From Trujillonella endophytica (GTDB lineage Bacteria; Actinomycetota; Actinomycetes; Mycobacteriales; Geodermatophilaceae), in assembly GCF_019799905.1 (NCBI RefSeq), contig NZ_JABGCI010000017.1:1-49325 (forward strand): DNA of 49,325 nt, in the 5' to 3' direction. Made by a program: the position numbers and the translations under genes. The notes beneath the pieces are model-generated. The model made no database searches. It saw only the letters and a program-made list of their open reading frames with translations, and had not been told where the DNA came from. Below are positions 7,233-14,062 of this stretch, in pieces. Every line of letters starts with the position of its first letter. The first letter of the stretch is position 1.

Positions 7233-8927
7233 GTGGTCGAGCACACGACGGCGACCCCGATCGCCGAGGGCACCGTGCCGTGGCCGGAGGAGCTGGCCCG
7301 CGAGTACACCGAGCGCGGCTGGTGGCGCGGCCGGTCGCTGGGGGCCGACCTGTACGAGGTGGCCGACCGCCGCCCCGCCCAGGTCGCGCTGGTCGACGGC
7401 GACGTCCGGTTCACCTCCGCCGAGCTGATGGCCCGCGCCGACGCGCTGGCCTCCCGGCTGGTCGACGGGCTGGGGCTGCGCCGCGAGGACCGCATCGTCG
7501 TCCAGCTGCCCAACTGCTGGCAGTTCGTCGTCCTCACGCTGGCCTGCCTGCGGGCGGGGGTCGTGCCGGTGATGGCCCTGCCGGCCCACCGGCAGGCCGA
7601 GCTCGCCTACCTGGCCGAGCACAGCGAGGCCGCCGCCCTGGCCGTGCCCGGCACGCTGCGCGGGTTCGACCACCAGCAGATGGCCGCCGAGCTGGCGGCC
7701 GCCTCCGGCACGCTGCGGCACGTCCTCGTGGTCGGCGACGACGTCGTCCCCGGCCACAGCGACCTCACCGTCCTGTGCGCGCCGCCGGAGGACGCCGCCG
7801 CCGAGCGGGCGCGGTGGGACGCCGACCAGCCGGGCAGCCGCTCGGTGGCCGTCTTCCTCCTCTCCGGAGGGACGACGGGGCTGCCCAAGCTCATCGCCCG
7901 GACCCACGACGACTACTCCTACAACGCCCGGCAGAGCGCGGCGGTCTGCGGCTTCGGCCCCGGCACGGTCTACCTGGTCTCCCTGCCCGCCTCGCACAAC
8001 TTCCCGCTGGCCTGCCCCGGCATCCTCGGCGCGCTGCTGGCCGGCGGCCGGGTGGTCACCCTCGACTCACCGGAGGCCGAGCGGGCCTTCGCGACCATCG
8101 CCGCGGAGGGTGTCACCGCGACCGCGGCCGTGCCGGCGGTGGCCCAGCGCTGGCTGGCGCACGCCGCCGAGGCCGGTGCCGGGCAGGTCGCGTCGCTGGA
8201 GGTGCTCCAGGTCGGCGGCGCGCGGCTGGCCGACGAGGTGGCCCGCCGGGTGCGGCCGGTGCTGGGCGCCACCCTGCAGCAGGTCTTCGGCATGGCCGAG
8301 GGGCTGCTCAACTACACGCGGCTGGACGACCCCGAGGACGTCGTCTGCACGACGCAGGGCCGGCCCATGAGCGAGGGTGACGAGGTGCGCATCGTGGACC
8401 CCGACGACCGCGACCTGCCCGACGACGTCGCCGGCGCGCTGCTCACCCGCGGCCCGTACACGCCGCGCGGCTACTACCGGGCGCCCGAGCAGAACGCCCG
8501 CGCGTTCACCCCCGACGGCTGGTACCGCAGCGGCGACGTCGTCCGGCGGCGGCCCGACGGCAACCTCGTCGTCGAGGGCCGGGACAAGGACATGATCAAC
8601 CGCGGCGGCGAGAAGATCAGCGCCGAGGAGGTCGAGAACGTCGTCTACACGCTGCCCGAGGTCGCCCAGGTGGCCGCGGTGGCGATGCCCGACCCGGACC
8701 TGGGCGAGCGGGTGTGCGTCTACGCCGTCCTCGAGCCCGGCGCCGCGCTGACCCTCGACGCGGTCCGCGCCGCCTTCGCCGACGTGGGCGTCGCGCGCTT
8801 CAAGTGGCCCGACCGGCTGGAGCTGGTCGGGGAGCTGGCCACCACCAAGGTCGGCAAGATCGACAAGAAGGCGCTGCGGGAGGACCTGCGGGTCCGGCTC
8901 GCCGCCCATCCCGAGGAGGACGACTGA
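7233..8927 (+). CDS. Salicylate-type aryl-AMP/CoA ligase (EntE/DhbE family)
   Basis: A 564-residue ANL-superfamily ligase of the 2,3-dihydroxybenzoate-AMP ligase group. Visible motifs are SGGTTGLPK (residues 211-219), the aryl-binding segment PASHNFPLACPG, VFGMAEGLLNYTRLDD, and the C-terminal hinge GRDKDMINRGGEKISAEEVEN. The two positions that separate salicylate from dihydroxybenzoate enzymes carry the salicylate residues: Cys261 (Ser240 in EntE) and Leu359 (Val339 in EntE). No aryl-carrier protein or NRPS lies nearby, so a catabolic role like SdgA of Streptomyces WA46 (salicylate to salicylyl-AMP/CoA) is more likely than siderophore synthesis. The GTG start lies one base after the previous stop. 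The stop overlaps the next ATG (TGATG). Confidence 0.88.
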   Translation: MVEHTTATPIAEGTVPWPEELAREYTERGWWRGRSLGADLYEVADRRPAQVALVDGDVRFTSAELMARADALASRLVDGLGLRREDRIVVQLPNCWQFVVLTLACLRAGVVPVMALPAHRQAELAYLAEHSEAAALAVPGTLRGFDHQQMAAELAAASGTLRHVLVVGDDVVPGHSDLTVLCAPPEDAAAERARWDADQPGSRSVAVFLLSGGTTGLPKLIARTHDDYSYNARQSAAVCGFGPGTVYLVSLPASHNFPLACPGILGALLAGGRVVTLDSPEAERAFATIAAEGVTATAAVPAVAQRWLAHAAEAGAGQVASLEVLQVGGARLADEVARRVRPVLGATLQQVFGMAEGLLNYTRLDDPEDVVCTTQGRPMSEGDEVRIVDPDDRDLPDDVAGALLTRGPYTPRGYYRAPEQNARAFTPDGWYRSGDVVRRRPDGNLVVEGRDKDMINRGGEKISAEEVENVVYTLPEVAQVAAVAMPDPDLGERVCVYAVLEPGAALTLDAVRAAFADVGVARFKWPDRLELVGELATTKVGKIDKKALREDLRVRLAAHPEEDD

Positions 8928-9751
8928 TGCGCCTGGCCACCATCCGCACCGCCGGCGGCACCCGTGCCGTCCGGGTCGACGGCGACCGCGCGGTCGAGAC
9001 CGGGCACGCCGACGTCGGCGAGCTGCTCGCCGTGCCGGGCTGGCGGGCCCTGGCGGAGGCCGCCGACGGGCCGGCCCACGACCGCGCGGGCCTGGACGTG
9101 GCGCCGGTCGTCCCGCGTCCGGGGAAGATCATCTGCGTCGGCATCAACTACGGCGCGCACATCGCCGAGATGGGCCGGGAGACCCCCGAGCACCCGACGC
9201 TGTTCGCCAAGTACGCCGAGGCGCTGGTCGGCGCGTACGACGACGTCGTGCTCCCCGCCGCGTCGCAGGCGGTGGACTGGGAGGGCGAGCTCGCCGTCGT
9301 CCTGGGCGACACCGTGCGGCACGCCGACGAGGCCGCCGCGGCCGCCGCGATCGCCGGCTACTCGGTGCTCAACGACGTGACCGCCCGCGACTGGCAGTAC
9401 CGCACGCTCCAGTGGCTGCAGGGAAAGACCTTCGAGGCGACGACGCCGTTCGGGCCGGAGCTGGTCACCCCCGACGAGGCGGGCGAGGGGCTGGACCTGA
9501 CCTGCGCCGTCGACGGCGAGGTCGTGCAGTCGGCGAACACCGCCGACCTCGTCTTCGGCGCGGCCGCCACGATCGCCTACGTGTCGACGATCCTCACGCT
9601 GCGCCCCGGCGACGTGATCGCCCTCGGCACGCCCGGCGGGGTCGGCCACGCGCGCAAGCCCCCGCGCTACCTCGCCCCCGGCTCGGTGCTGACCACCGCG
9701 ATCGCCGGGCTGGGCGAGTGTCGCAACACCTGCGTGGCGGAGCAGGCATGA
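8927..9751 (+). CDS. Fumarylacetoacetate hydrolase-family protein (probable fumarylpyruvate hydrolase)
   Basis: A 274-residue FAH-family enzyme. The family entry IICVGINYGAHIAEMG is followed by the metal-binding acidic residues in VDWEGELAVVLG. NDVTARDWQ and the C-terminal GDVIALGTPGGVG complete the fold. These enzymes use Mg/Mn to hydrolyse C-C bonds of diketo acids. Next to a maleylpyruvate isomerase, the expected reaction is fumarylpyruvate to fumarate plus pyruvate, the last step of gentisate breakdown. Isomerase or decarboxylase activity of related family members cannot be excluded. Its ATG overlaps the ligase stop (TGATG) and its stop overlaps the next ATG (ATGA), so it is deep inside the operon. 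Confidence 0.85.
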   Translation: MRLATIRTAGGTRAVRVDGDRAVETGHADVGELLAVPGWRALAEAADGPAHDRAGLDVAPVVPRPGKIICVGINYGAHIAEMGRETPEHPTLFAKYAEALVGAYDDVVLPAASQAVDWEGELAVVLGDTVRHADEAAAAAAIAGYSVLNDVTARDWQYRTLQWLQGKTFEATTPFGPELVTPDEAGEGLDLTCAVDGEVVQSANTADLVFGAAATIAYVSTILTLRPGDVIALGTPGGVGHARKPPRYLAPGSVLTTAIAGLGECRNTCVAEQA

Positions 9752-10428
9752 CCGCCCGGGAGTGGTGGACGGCGGGGGAGCAGGCCCTGGGCACCGCGCT
9801 CGGCCGGCTCGTCGAGGCCGACCACGCCGGTCCGTCGCTGCTGCCCGGCTGGACCCGCGCGCACCTCCTCGGGCACGTCGCCGGCAACGCCGACGCGCTG
9901 ACCAACCTGCTCACCTGGGCGCGCACCGGCGTCGAGACGCCCATGTACGCCTCGATGGAGGAGCGCGACGCCGAGATCGCCCGGCGGGCCGCGCTCGGCC
10001 CGGCCGCCCTGGACGCCGAGGTGCTCGGCGCGACGCGGCGGCTGGCCGACGCGGTCGCCGCGATGCCGGAGGAGGCGTGGACGGCGCAGGTGCGCACGAT
10101 GCAGGGCCGGACCGTGCCGGCGAGCGAGGTCTTCTGGATCCGTGCGCGCGAGGTCTGGGTGCACGCCGTCGACCTCGACGCGGGGGTGGAGTTCGCCGAC
10201 GTCCCGGGCGGCGTGCTCGCCGCCGTCGTCGACGAGGTGTTCGAGACCTGGGCGCGGCAGGGCAGCGTGCCCGAGGTGACCGTGTTCGCGGGCGGCCGCG
10301 AGTGGGGCGGCGGCGGGCCCGCGGTGGCGGGGCCGCTCCCGGCCGCGGCCGGGTGGATCACCGGCCGGACGGCGGGGGAGGGGCTGCGGTCCGACGGCCC
10401 GCTGCCCTCGCTGCCGCGCTGGATCTGA
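9748..10428 (+). CDS. Mycothiol-dependent maleylpyruvate isomerase family protein
   Basis: A 226-residue DinB-like metalloenzyme. The N-terminal four-helix bundle carries the metal triad pattern of the Corynebacterium maleylpyruvate isomerase: His43 in LLGHVAGN, then Glu135 and His139 in REVWVHAVDLD. TRAHLLGHVAGNADAL and the C-terminal SCP2-like portion fit the family. Many relatives are annotated only as mycothiol-dependent DinB proteins, but the gene overlaps a FAH-family hydrolase gene by four bases (ATGA), the expected arrangement for gentisate degradation: maleylpyruvate to fumarylpyruvate. The cofactor would be mycothiol, consistent with an actinobacterial host. Confidence 0.85.
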   Translation: MTAREWWTAGEQALGTALGRLVEADHAGPSLLPGWTRAHLLGHVAGNADALTNLLTWARTGVETPMYASMEERDAEIARRAALGPAALDAEVLGATRRLADAVAAMPEEAWTAQVRTMQGRTVPASEVFWIRAREVWVHAVDLDAGVEFADVPGGVLAAVVDEVFETWARQGSVPEVTVFAGGREWGGGGPAVAGPLPAAAGWITGRTAGEGLRSDGPLPSLPRWI

Positions 10429-10447
10429 CGGGCTACGGTCGGAACCC

Positions 10448-11311
10448 GTGCTCGACGGACACGTCCTGGTGGACGCCCACGTCCACGTCCCCCTCCTCGA
10501 CACCCTCGCCCCGGCGTGGATCGACTGGGCCCGGCAGTTCGGCCGGCCCGGGATCCTCGAGGAGATCTGGCGCCCCGACGGCACCCCGGACCCGGCCGCG
10601 CTGGACGCGCACATGGGGGAGGAGGGCGTCGACGTCGCCCTGCTCTTCTGCGAGTACAGCCCCAAGGCCACCGGCTACCAGCGCTTCGACGACCTGCTGC
10701 CGCTCGTCGAGCACAACCCGCGGCGGTTCCGGCCGGTGGCCAACGTCAACCCGCACCTGCACCACCCGATCGCGAAGGAACTCGACCGGCAGCTGGACCT
10801 CGGCGCCGCGGCGCTGAAGATCCACCCGGTGCACGGCGGGTTCCGGCCCGACGACGCGATGCTGTACCCGGCGTACGCGGTGCTGGTCGAGCGCGACGTG
10901 CCGCTGGTCGTGCACTGCGGCACGAGCAGCTTCCCCGGCTCGACCAACCAGTACGCCGACCCGGTGCTGCTGGACCCGGTGGTCCGCGACTTCCCCGACC
11001 TGAAGGTCGTGCTCGCCCACGGCGGCCGCGGCTGGTGGTACGACGCCGCGGCGTTCCTCGCGATCTCCCGGCCCAACGTGTGGATCGAGCTGTCCGGCCT
11101 GCCGCCCCGGCGGCTGCCCGAGTACTACCACCGCCACGACCTGAGGCGGCTGGCGCGGAAGTTCGTCTACGGCACCGACTGGCCCGGCGTCCCCGGCCAG
11201 GCGGCCAACGCCCGCGCGATCGCGGCGCTGGACATCCCCGAGGACGTGGTCCCGCTGGTCCTCGGTGGCAACGCGCTGAGCATCTACGCCGGGCTCGACC
11301 CCGCGGTCTGA
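10448..11311 (+). CDS. ACMSD-like amidohydrolase (amidohydrolase_2 family)
   Basis: A 287-residue TIM-barrel metal hydrolase. The beta-1 metal motif DAHVH has His11 and His13. Later strand motifs are ALKIHPVHGG, PLVVHCGT, VVLAHGG and the catalytic-Asp motif VYGTDWPG. The family includes 2-amino-3-carboxymuconate semialdehyde decarboxylase, gamma-resorcylate decarboxylase and salicylate decarboxylase, so decarboxylation or hydrolysis of an aromatic or ring-cleaved acid is plausible. It starts with GTG only 19 bp after the isomerase gene and is the last gene of the operon. Its 3' end overlaps the convergent ornithine aminotransferase gene by 28 bp. Substrate unknown. Confidence 0.8.
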   Translation: MLDGHVLVDAHVHVPLLDTLAPAWIDWARQFGRPGILEEIWRPDGTPDPAALDAHMGEEGVDVALLFCEYSPKATGYQRFDDLLPLVEHNPRRFRPVANVNPHLHHPIAKELDRQLDLGAAALKIHPVHGGFRPDDAMLYPAYAVLVERDVPLVVHCGTSSFPGSTNQYADPVLLDPVVRDFPDLKVVLAHGGRGWWYDAAAFLAISRPNVWIELSGLPPRRLPEYYHRHDLRRLARKFVYGTDWPGVPGQAANARAIAALDIPEDVVPLVLGGNALSIYAGLDPAV

Positions 11312-12549
11312 GCCGCCCGGCGGTCGCCGGCCCCGGCCAGGACGGCGGCCAGCTGCTCGACCGCCCAGTCGAGCCCCTCGGCGGTCACCACGAGGGGAGG
11401 GGCGAGCCGGATCGTGCAGCCGTGGGTGTCCTTGGTGAGCACCCCGCGGGCGGCCAGCCGCCGGCAGGCCTCCGCGCCGCTCATCAGCCCCGGATCGATG
11501 TCGACGCCGGCCCAGAGCCCCCGCGTGCGGACCGCGGTGACGCCCGAGCCCACCAGGGGCTCGAGCCGGTCGGCCAGCCGGGCACCGAGCTCGCGGGCCC
11601 GGGCCTGGTACTCGCCGGTCTCCAGCAGCCGGACCACGGCCGAGCCCACCGCCGCCGCGAGCGGGTTGCCGCCGAAGGTCGAGCCGTGGCTGCCGGGGGT
11701 GACCACGCCGAGGACGTCCGCCCGGGAGACCACCGCCGACACCGGCAGGATGCCGCCGCCCAGGGCCTTGCCGAGGACGTACACGTCCGGGACGACGCCC
11801 TCCAGCTCGCAGGCGAAGGTCGCGCCGGTGCGGCCGAGCCCGGACTGGATCTCGTCGGCCACGAACAGGACGCCGGCCTCGTCGCAGGCCGCCCGGACCG
11901 CCCGCAGGTGCCCCGGCGGCGGCACGACCACGCCGGCCTCGCCCTGCACCGGCTCGATCAGCACCGCCACGGTGTCGGGGGTGAGCGCCGCGCGCAGTGC
12001 GTCGGCGTCCCCGTAGGGGACGACGTCGAAGCCGGGGGTGAACGGGCCGAAGCCGTCGCGCGCGACGGGGTCGGTGGAGAACCCGACGATCGTCGTCGTC
12101 CGCCCGTGGAAGCCGCCGTCGGCCACCACGATCCGGGCCCGGCCGTCGGGCACCCCCTTCACCCGGTACCCCCAGCGGCGGGCGACCTTGACCGCCGTCT
12201 CCACCGCCTCCGCGCCGGTGTTCATCGGCAGCACCAGGTCCATGCCGGCCATCGCCGCCAGGTCGCGGCAGAACGGGCCGAGCCGGTCGTTGCCGAAAGC
12301 GCGGCCGGTCAGGGTGACCCGCTCGAGCTGCTCGCGCGCCGCGGCGAGCAGGGCGGGGTGGCGGTGGCCGAAGTTCAGCGCGGAGTAGCCGGCCAGGCAG
12401 TCGAGGTAGTGGCGGCCGTCGACGTCGGTCACCCAGGCGCCCTCGGCCTCGGCGACGACCACCGGCAGGGGGGCGTAGTTGCGTGCCGTGACCGCCTCGG
12501 TCAGGGCGAGGTGCTCGGCGGTGGTGACCGGTGTCCGGGTCGTGCCCAT
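11284..12549 (-). CDS. rocD: Ornithine aminotransferase
   Basis: A 421-residue class III PLP aminotransferase. N-terminal VTARNYAPLPVVVAEAEGAW and YLDCLAGYSALNFGHRHP are typical of ornithine-oxo-acid transaminases. LPMNTGAEAVETAVKVARRWGY, the PLP Asp in LFVADEIQSGLGRTG and the Schiff-base Lys in VLGKALGGGILPVSAV follow. The reaction is L-ornithine plus 2-oxoglutarate to glutamate semialdehyde plus glutamate, in arginine/ornithine catabolism. No dimethylargininase, proline dehydrogenase or arginine gene lies beside it. It starts at ATG 12549, divergent from the ArsR-type gene at 12678. Confidence 0.92.
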   Translation of the reverse strand: MGTTRTPVTTAEHLALTEAVTARNYAPLPVVVAEAEGAWVTDVDGRHYLDCLAGYSALNFGHRHPALLAAAREQLERVTLTGRAFGNDRLGPFCRDLAAMAGMDLVLPMNTGAEAVETAVKVARRWGYRVKGVPDGRARIVVADGGFHGRTTTIVGFSTDPVARDGFGPFTPGFDVVPYGDADALRAALTPDTVAVLIEPVQGEAGVVVPPPGHLRAVRAACDEAGVLFVADEIQSGLGRTGATFACELEGVVPDVYVLGKALGGGILPVSAVVSRADVLGVVTPGSHGSTFGGNPLAAAVGSAVVRLLETGEYQARARELGARLADRLEPLVGSGVTAVRTRGLWAGVDIDPGLMSGAEACRRLAARGVLTKDTHGCTIRLAPPLVVTAEGLDWAVEQLAAVLAGAGDRRAAQTAGSSPA

Positions 12550-12597
12550 GGCGCATCGTCGACCCCGACGGCGCGCGCCGGAAGGGGCCCGGCTTCC

Positions 12598-12613
12598 TCA
12601 ACCGAGCGGTTGA
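12598..12613. promoter_or_regulatory. Upstream operator of the ArsR/AHSA1 operon
   Basis: TCAACCG-AG-CGGTTGA is a perfect palindrome with 7-bp arms. Its right arm overlaps the -35 hexamer TTGACA (12610-12615). Together with the similar palindrome at 12644-12661 it brackets the promoter, the expected placement for an autorepressor of the ArsR type. Confidence 0.6.
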
Positions 12614-12639
12614 CAACGGTCCGGCGTCGGCCCTAACCT
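12610..12639 (+). promoter_or_regulatory. Promoter of the ArsR/AHSA1 operon
   Basis: The -35 hexamer is TTGACA (12610-12615) and the -10-like hexamer is TAACCT (12634-12639), with an 18-bp spacer. The predicted start near 12646 lies inside the second operator. The leader then carries the GAGGAGGT ribosome-binding site before ATG 12678. Confidence 0.6.
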
Positions 12640-12643
12640 CGTT

Positions 12644-12661
12644 CTCAACCGGTTGGTTGAG
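12644..12661. promoter_or_regulatory. Downstream operator of the ArsR/AHSA1 operon
   Basis: CTCAACC-GGTT-GGTTGAG is a perfect dyad with 7-bp arms, sharing the core TCAACC-N4-GGTTGA with the site at 12598-12613. It covers the predicted transcription start. The two dyad centres are 47 bp apart, on either side of the promoter core. Confidence 0.6.
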
Positions 12662-12677
12662 CAATGAGGAGGTCGGC

Positions 12678-13064
12678 ATGGCGGCAGACCCGCTGTCCCG
12701 GGTGTTCGCGGCCCTGGCCGACCCCACCCGCCGGGACATGGTGGCGCGACTGACGCTCGCCGACGCGACGGTCAACGAGCTGGCGGCGCCCTACGACATC
12801 AGCCTGCAGGCCGTCTCCAAGCACGTCCGCGTGCTCGAGGAGGCCGGGCTGGTGAGCCGCAGCCGGTCGGCGCAGCGCCGTCCGGTGCACCTGGAGGCCG
12901 AGGTGTTCGACCTCATGACGAAGTGGCTCGAGCGCTACCGGCGTGCCGCCGAGGAGCGCTACCGCCGTCTCGACGACGTCCTCGCATCGATGCCGGACGG
13001 TGTCACCCCCACCCTCCCCACCGACGACAGCCCCACCCCACCCGAAGGAGGAGCACGGCCATGA
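12678..13064 (+). CDS. ArsR-family winged-helix regulator (AHSA1-partner type)
   Basis: A 128-residue regulator. DPLSRVFAALADPTRRDMVARL is the family entry, and the recognition helix is in ISLQAVSKHVRVLEEAGLV. RSRSAQRRPVHLE forms the wing. There is no cysteine metal-binding pair, so this is not an arsenic sensor. It belongs to the common ArsR plus SRPBCC/AHSA1 regulator pair. The ATG 12678 start is chosen because GAGGAGGT sits directly upstream and similarity begins there. The stop overlaps the next ATG (ATGA). Autoregulation through the two TCAACC-N4-GGTTGA palindromes is inferred. Confidence 0.88.
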   Translation: MAADPLSRVFAALADPTRRDMVARLTLADATVNELAAPYDISLQAVSKHVRVLEEAGLVSRSRSAQRRPVHLEAEVFDLMTKWLERYRRAAEERYRRLDDVLASMPDGVTPTLPTDDSPTPPEGGARP

Positions 13065-13546
13065 GCACCACGACGAAGCGCGAGACGCAGATCGTCTCCG
13101 ACCCGGACGTCCCGATGGTCCGGATCACCCGCGAGTTCGACGCCCCGCCGGCGAAGGTGTTCCGGGCGCACACCGACCCGGAGCTGGTGAAGCGCTGGAA
13201 CGGGCCGCGTGGCCTGGAGATGCGGGTCGACTCCTGGGACTGCCGGACCGGCGGCTCCTACCGCTACGTCCACTCCCAGGGCGACGAGGAGTACGCCTTC
13301 CGCGGCTGCTTCCACGAGGTCCGGCCGGACGAGCTGATCGTGCAGACCTTCACCTGGGAGGGCATGCCCGACGGCGTGGCGCTGGAGCGGATGGTCTTCG
13401 AGGAACTCCCGGGCGGCCGCACGCGGCTGACCTCCACCTCCCTCGTGGACTCCTTCGAGGGCCGCGACGCCTTCGTGGCCAGCGGCATGGAGGTCGGCGT
13501 CGTCGAGGGCTACGAGCGCCTCGACGAGGTCCTCGCCGCCGGCTGA
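13061..13546 (+). CDS. SRPBCC / AHSA1-type protein
   Basis: A 161-residue helix-grip protein of the activator-of-Hsp90-ATPase homologue group. The N-terminal ITREFDAPPAKVFRAHTDPE and the next element WNGPRGLEMRVDSWDCRTGGSY are typical. The end, GMEVGVVEGYERLDEVLA, is also shared by the family. The family binds hydrophobic ligands in a cavity; no enzyme reaction is assigned. It overlaps the ArsR-family gene by four bases, so the two should be made together. One possibility is that it binds the same small molecule the regulator responds to, but nothing in the sequence shows this. Confidence 0.88.
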   Translation: MSTTTKRETQIVSDPDVPMVRITREFDAPPAKVFRAHTDPELVKRWNGPRGLEMRVDSWDCRTGGSYRYVHSQGDEEYAFRGCFHEVRPDELIVQTFTWEGMPDGVALERMVFEELPGGRTRLTSTSLVDSFEGRDAFVASGMEVGVVEGYERLDEVLAAG

Positions 13547-13576
13547 GCCGGCCGCGGAGGCGGTCGGCGCTCTGCC

Positions 13577-13635
13577 TCCTCCCGCACGCCCGTGCTCTGC
13601 GTGCAGGTGTACGCAGAGCACGAGCGCCGGGAGGA
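13577..13635. terminator. Large hairpin after the ArsR/AHSA1 operon
   Basis: A perfect 12-bp stem (13591-13602 with 13611-13622, CGTGCTCTGCGT arm, 8-nt loop) is surrounded by a second perfect 8-bp stem (13577-13584 with 13628-13635, TCCTCCCG arm). It lies 30 bp after the AHSA1 stop. No T-tract follows, as usual in high-GC actinobacteria. It is probably a transcription terminator. The remainder of 13547-13735 holds nothing else I recognise. Confidence 0.55.
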
Positions 13636-13735
13636 CAGTCATCGCAGCCCGGTCCGGCGATGAGTTCGGCACGGCCCGGCGGTCTCTCCTGACGCCGGGT
13701 CCGTCCGCGTGTGGCGGTCCGGGGGAGGAGCCGTC

Positions 13736-14047
13736 ATGACCGACACCGCGAACACCGGCCCCGCGCACCGACCGGGCCCGGTCGACGTCGAGTTCACCGC
13801 GCCGCTGGTGCGCAGCCCGGCGAAGGGCGGCTGGACCTACGTGCAGATGCCGGGCTCCGCCGAGTACTTCGGCACCCGCGGGCTGGTCCGGGTCCGCGGC
13901 ACCGTCGACGGGCACCCGTTCCAGGCGTCGTTCATGGCGCTGGGCGACGGCACGCACAAGCTCCCGCTGAAGGCCGACGTCCGCGAGGCCCTGGGCAAGA
14001 CCCCCGGCGAGACGGTCACCGTGCGGCTGGCCGAGCGCCTCCCCTGA
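13736..14047 (+). CDS. DUF1905 domain protein
   Basis: A 103-residue protein consisting almost entirely of a DUF1905 small beta-barrel: VEFTAPLVRSPAKGGWTYVQMPGSAEYFGTRGLVRVRGTVDGH, then SFMALGDGTHKLPLKADVREALGKTPGETVTV. The family's function is unknown; it is often fused to a YdeI/OmdA-like domain, which is absent here. ATG 13736 follows an excellent GGGGGAGGAG ribosome-binding site. It stands alone, 15 bp from the end of the convergent luciferase-like gene. Confidence 0.85.
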   Translation: MTDTANTGPAHRPGPVDVEFTAPLVRSPAKGGWTYVQMPGSAEYFGTRGLVRVRGTVDGHPFQASFMALGDGTHKLPLKADVREALGKTPGETVTVRLAERLP

Positions 14048-14062
14048 GTCGGGTGAGGCCGG

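Noticed and set aside
4607..7537. Antisense frame of about 976 codons across the NDP-forming synthetase
   Set aside because: Same cause. It has no domain signature, and the plus-strand genes have motifs and coupled starts and stops.
7233..8927. Aryl-AMP ligase as part of a siderophore cluster
   Set aside because: No isochorismate synthase, aryl-carrier protein, NRPS or siderophore transporter is present. The coupled neighbours are catabolic.
12678..13546. ArsR-family gene as a second arsenic regulator
   Set aside because: It lacks the metal-binding cysteines and is paired with an AHSA1-type protein. The arsenic operon with its own arsR is at 41793-44381.
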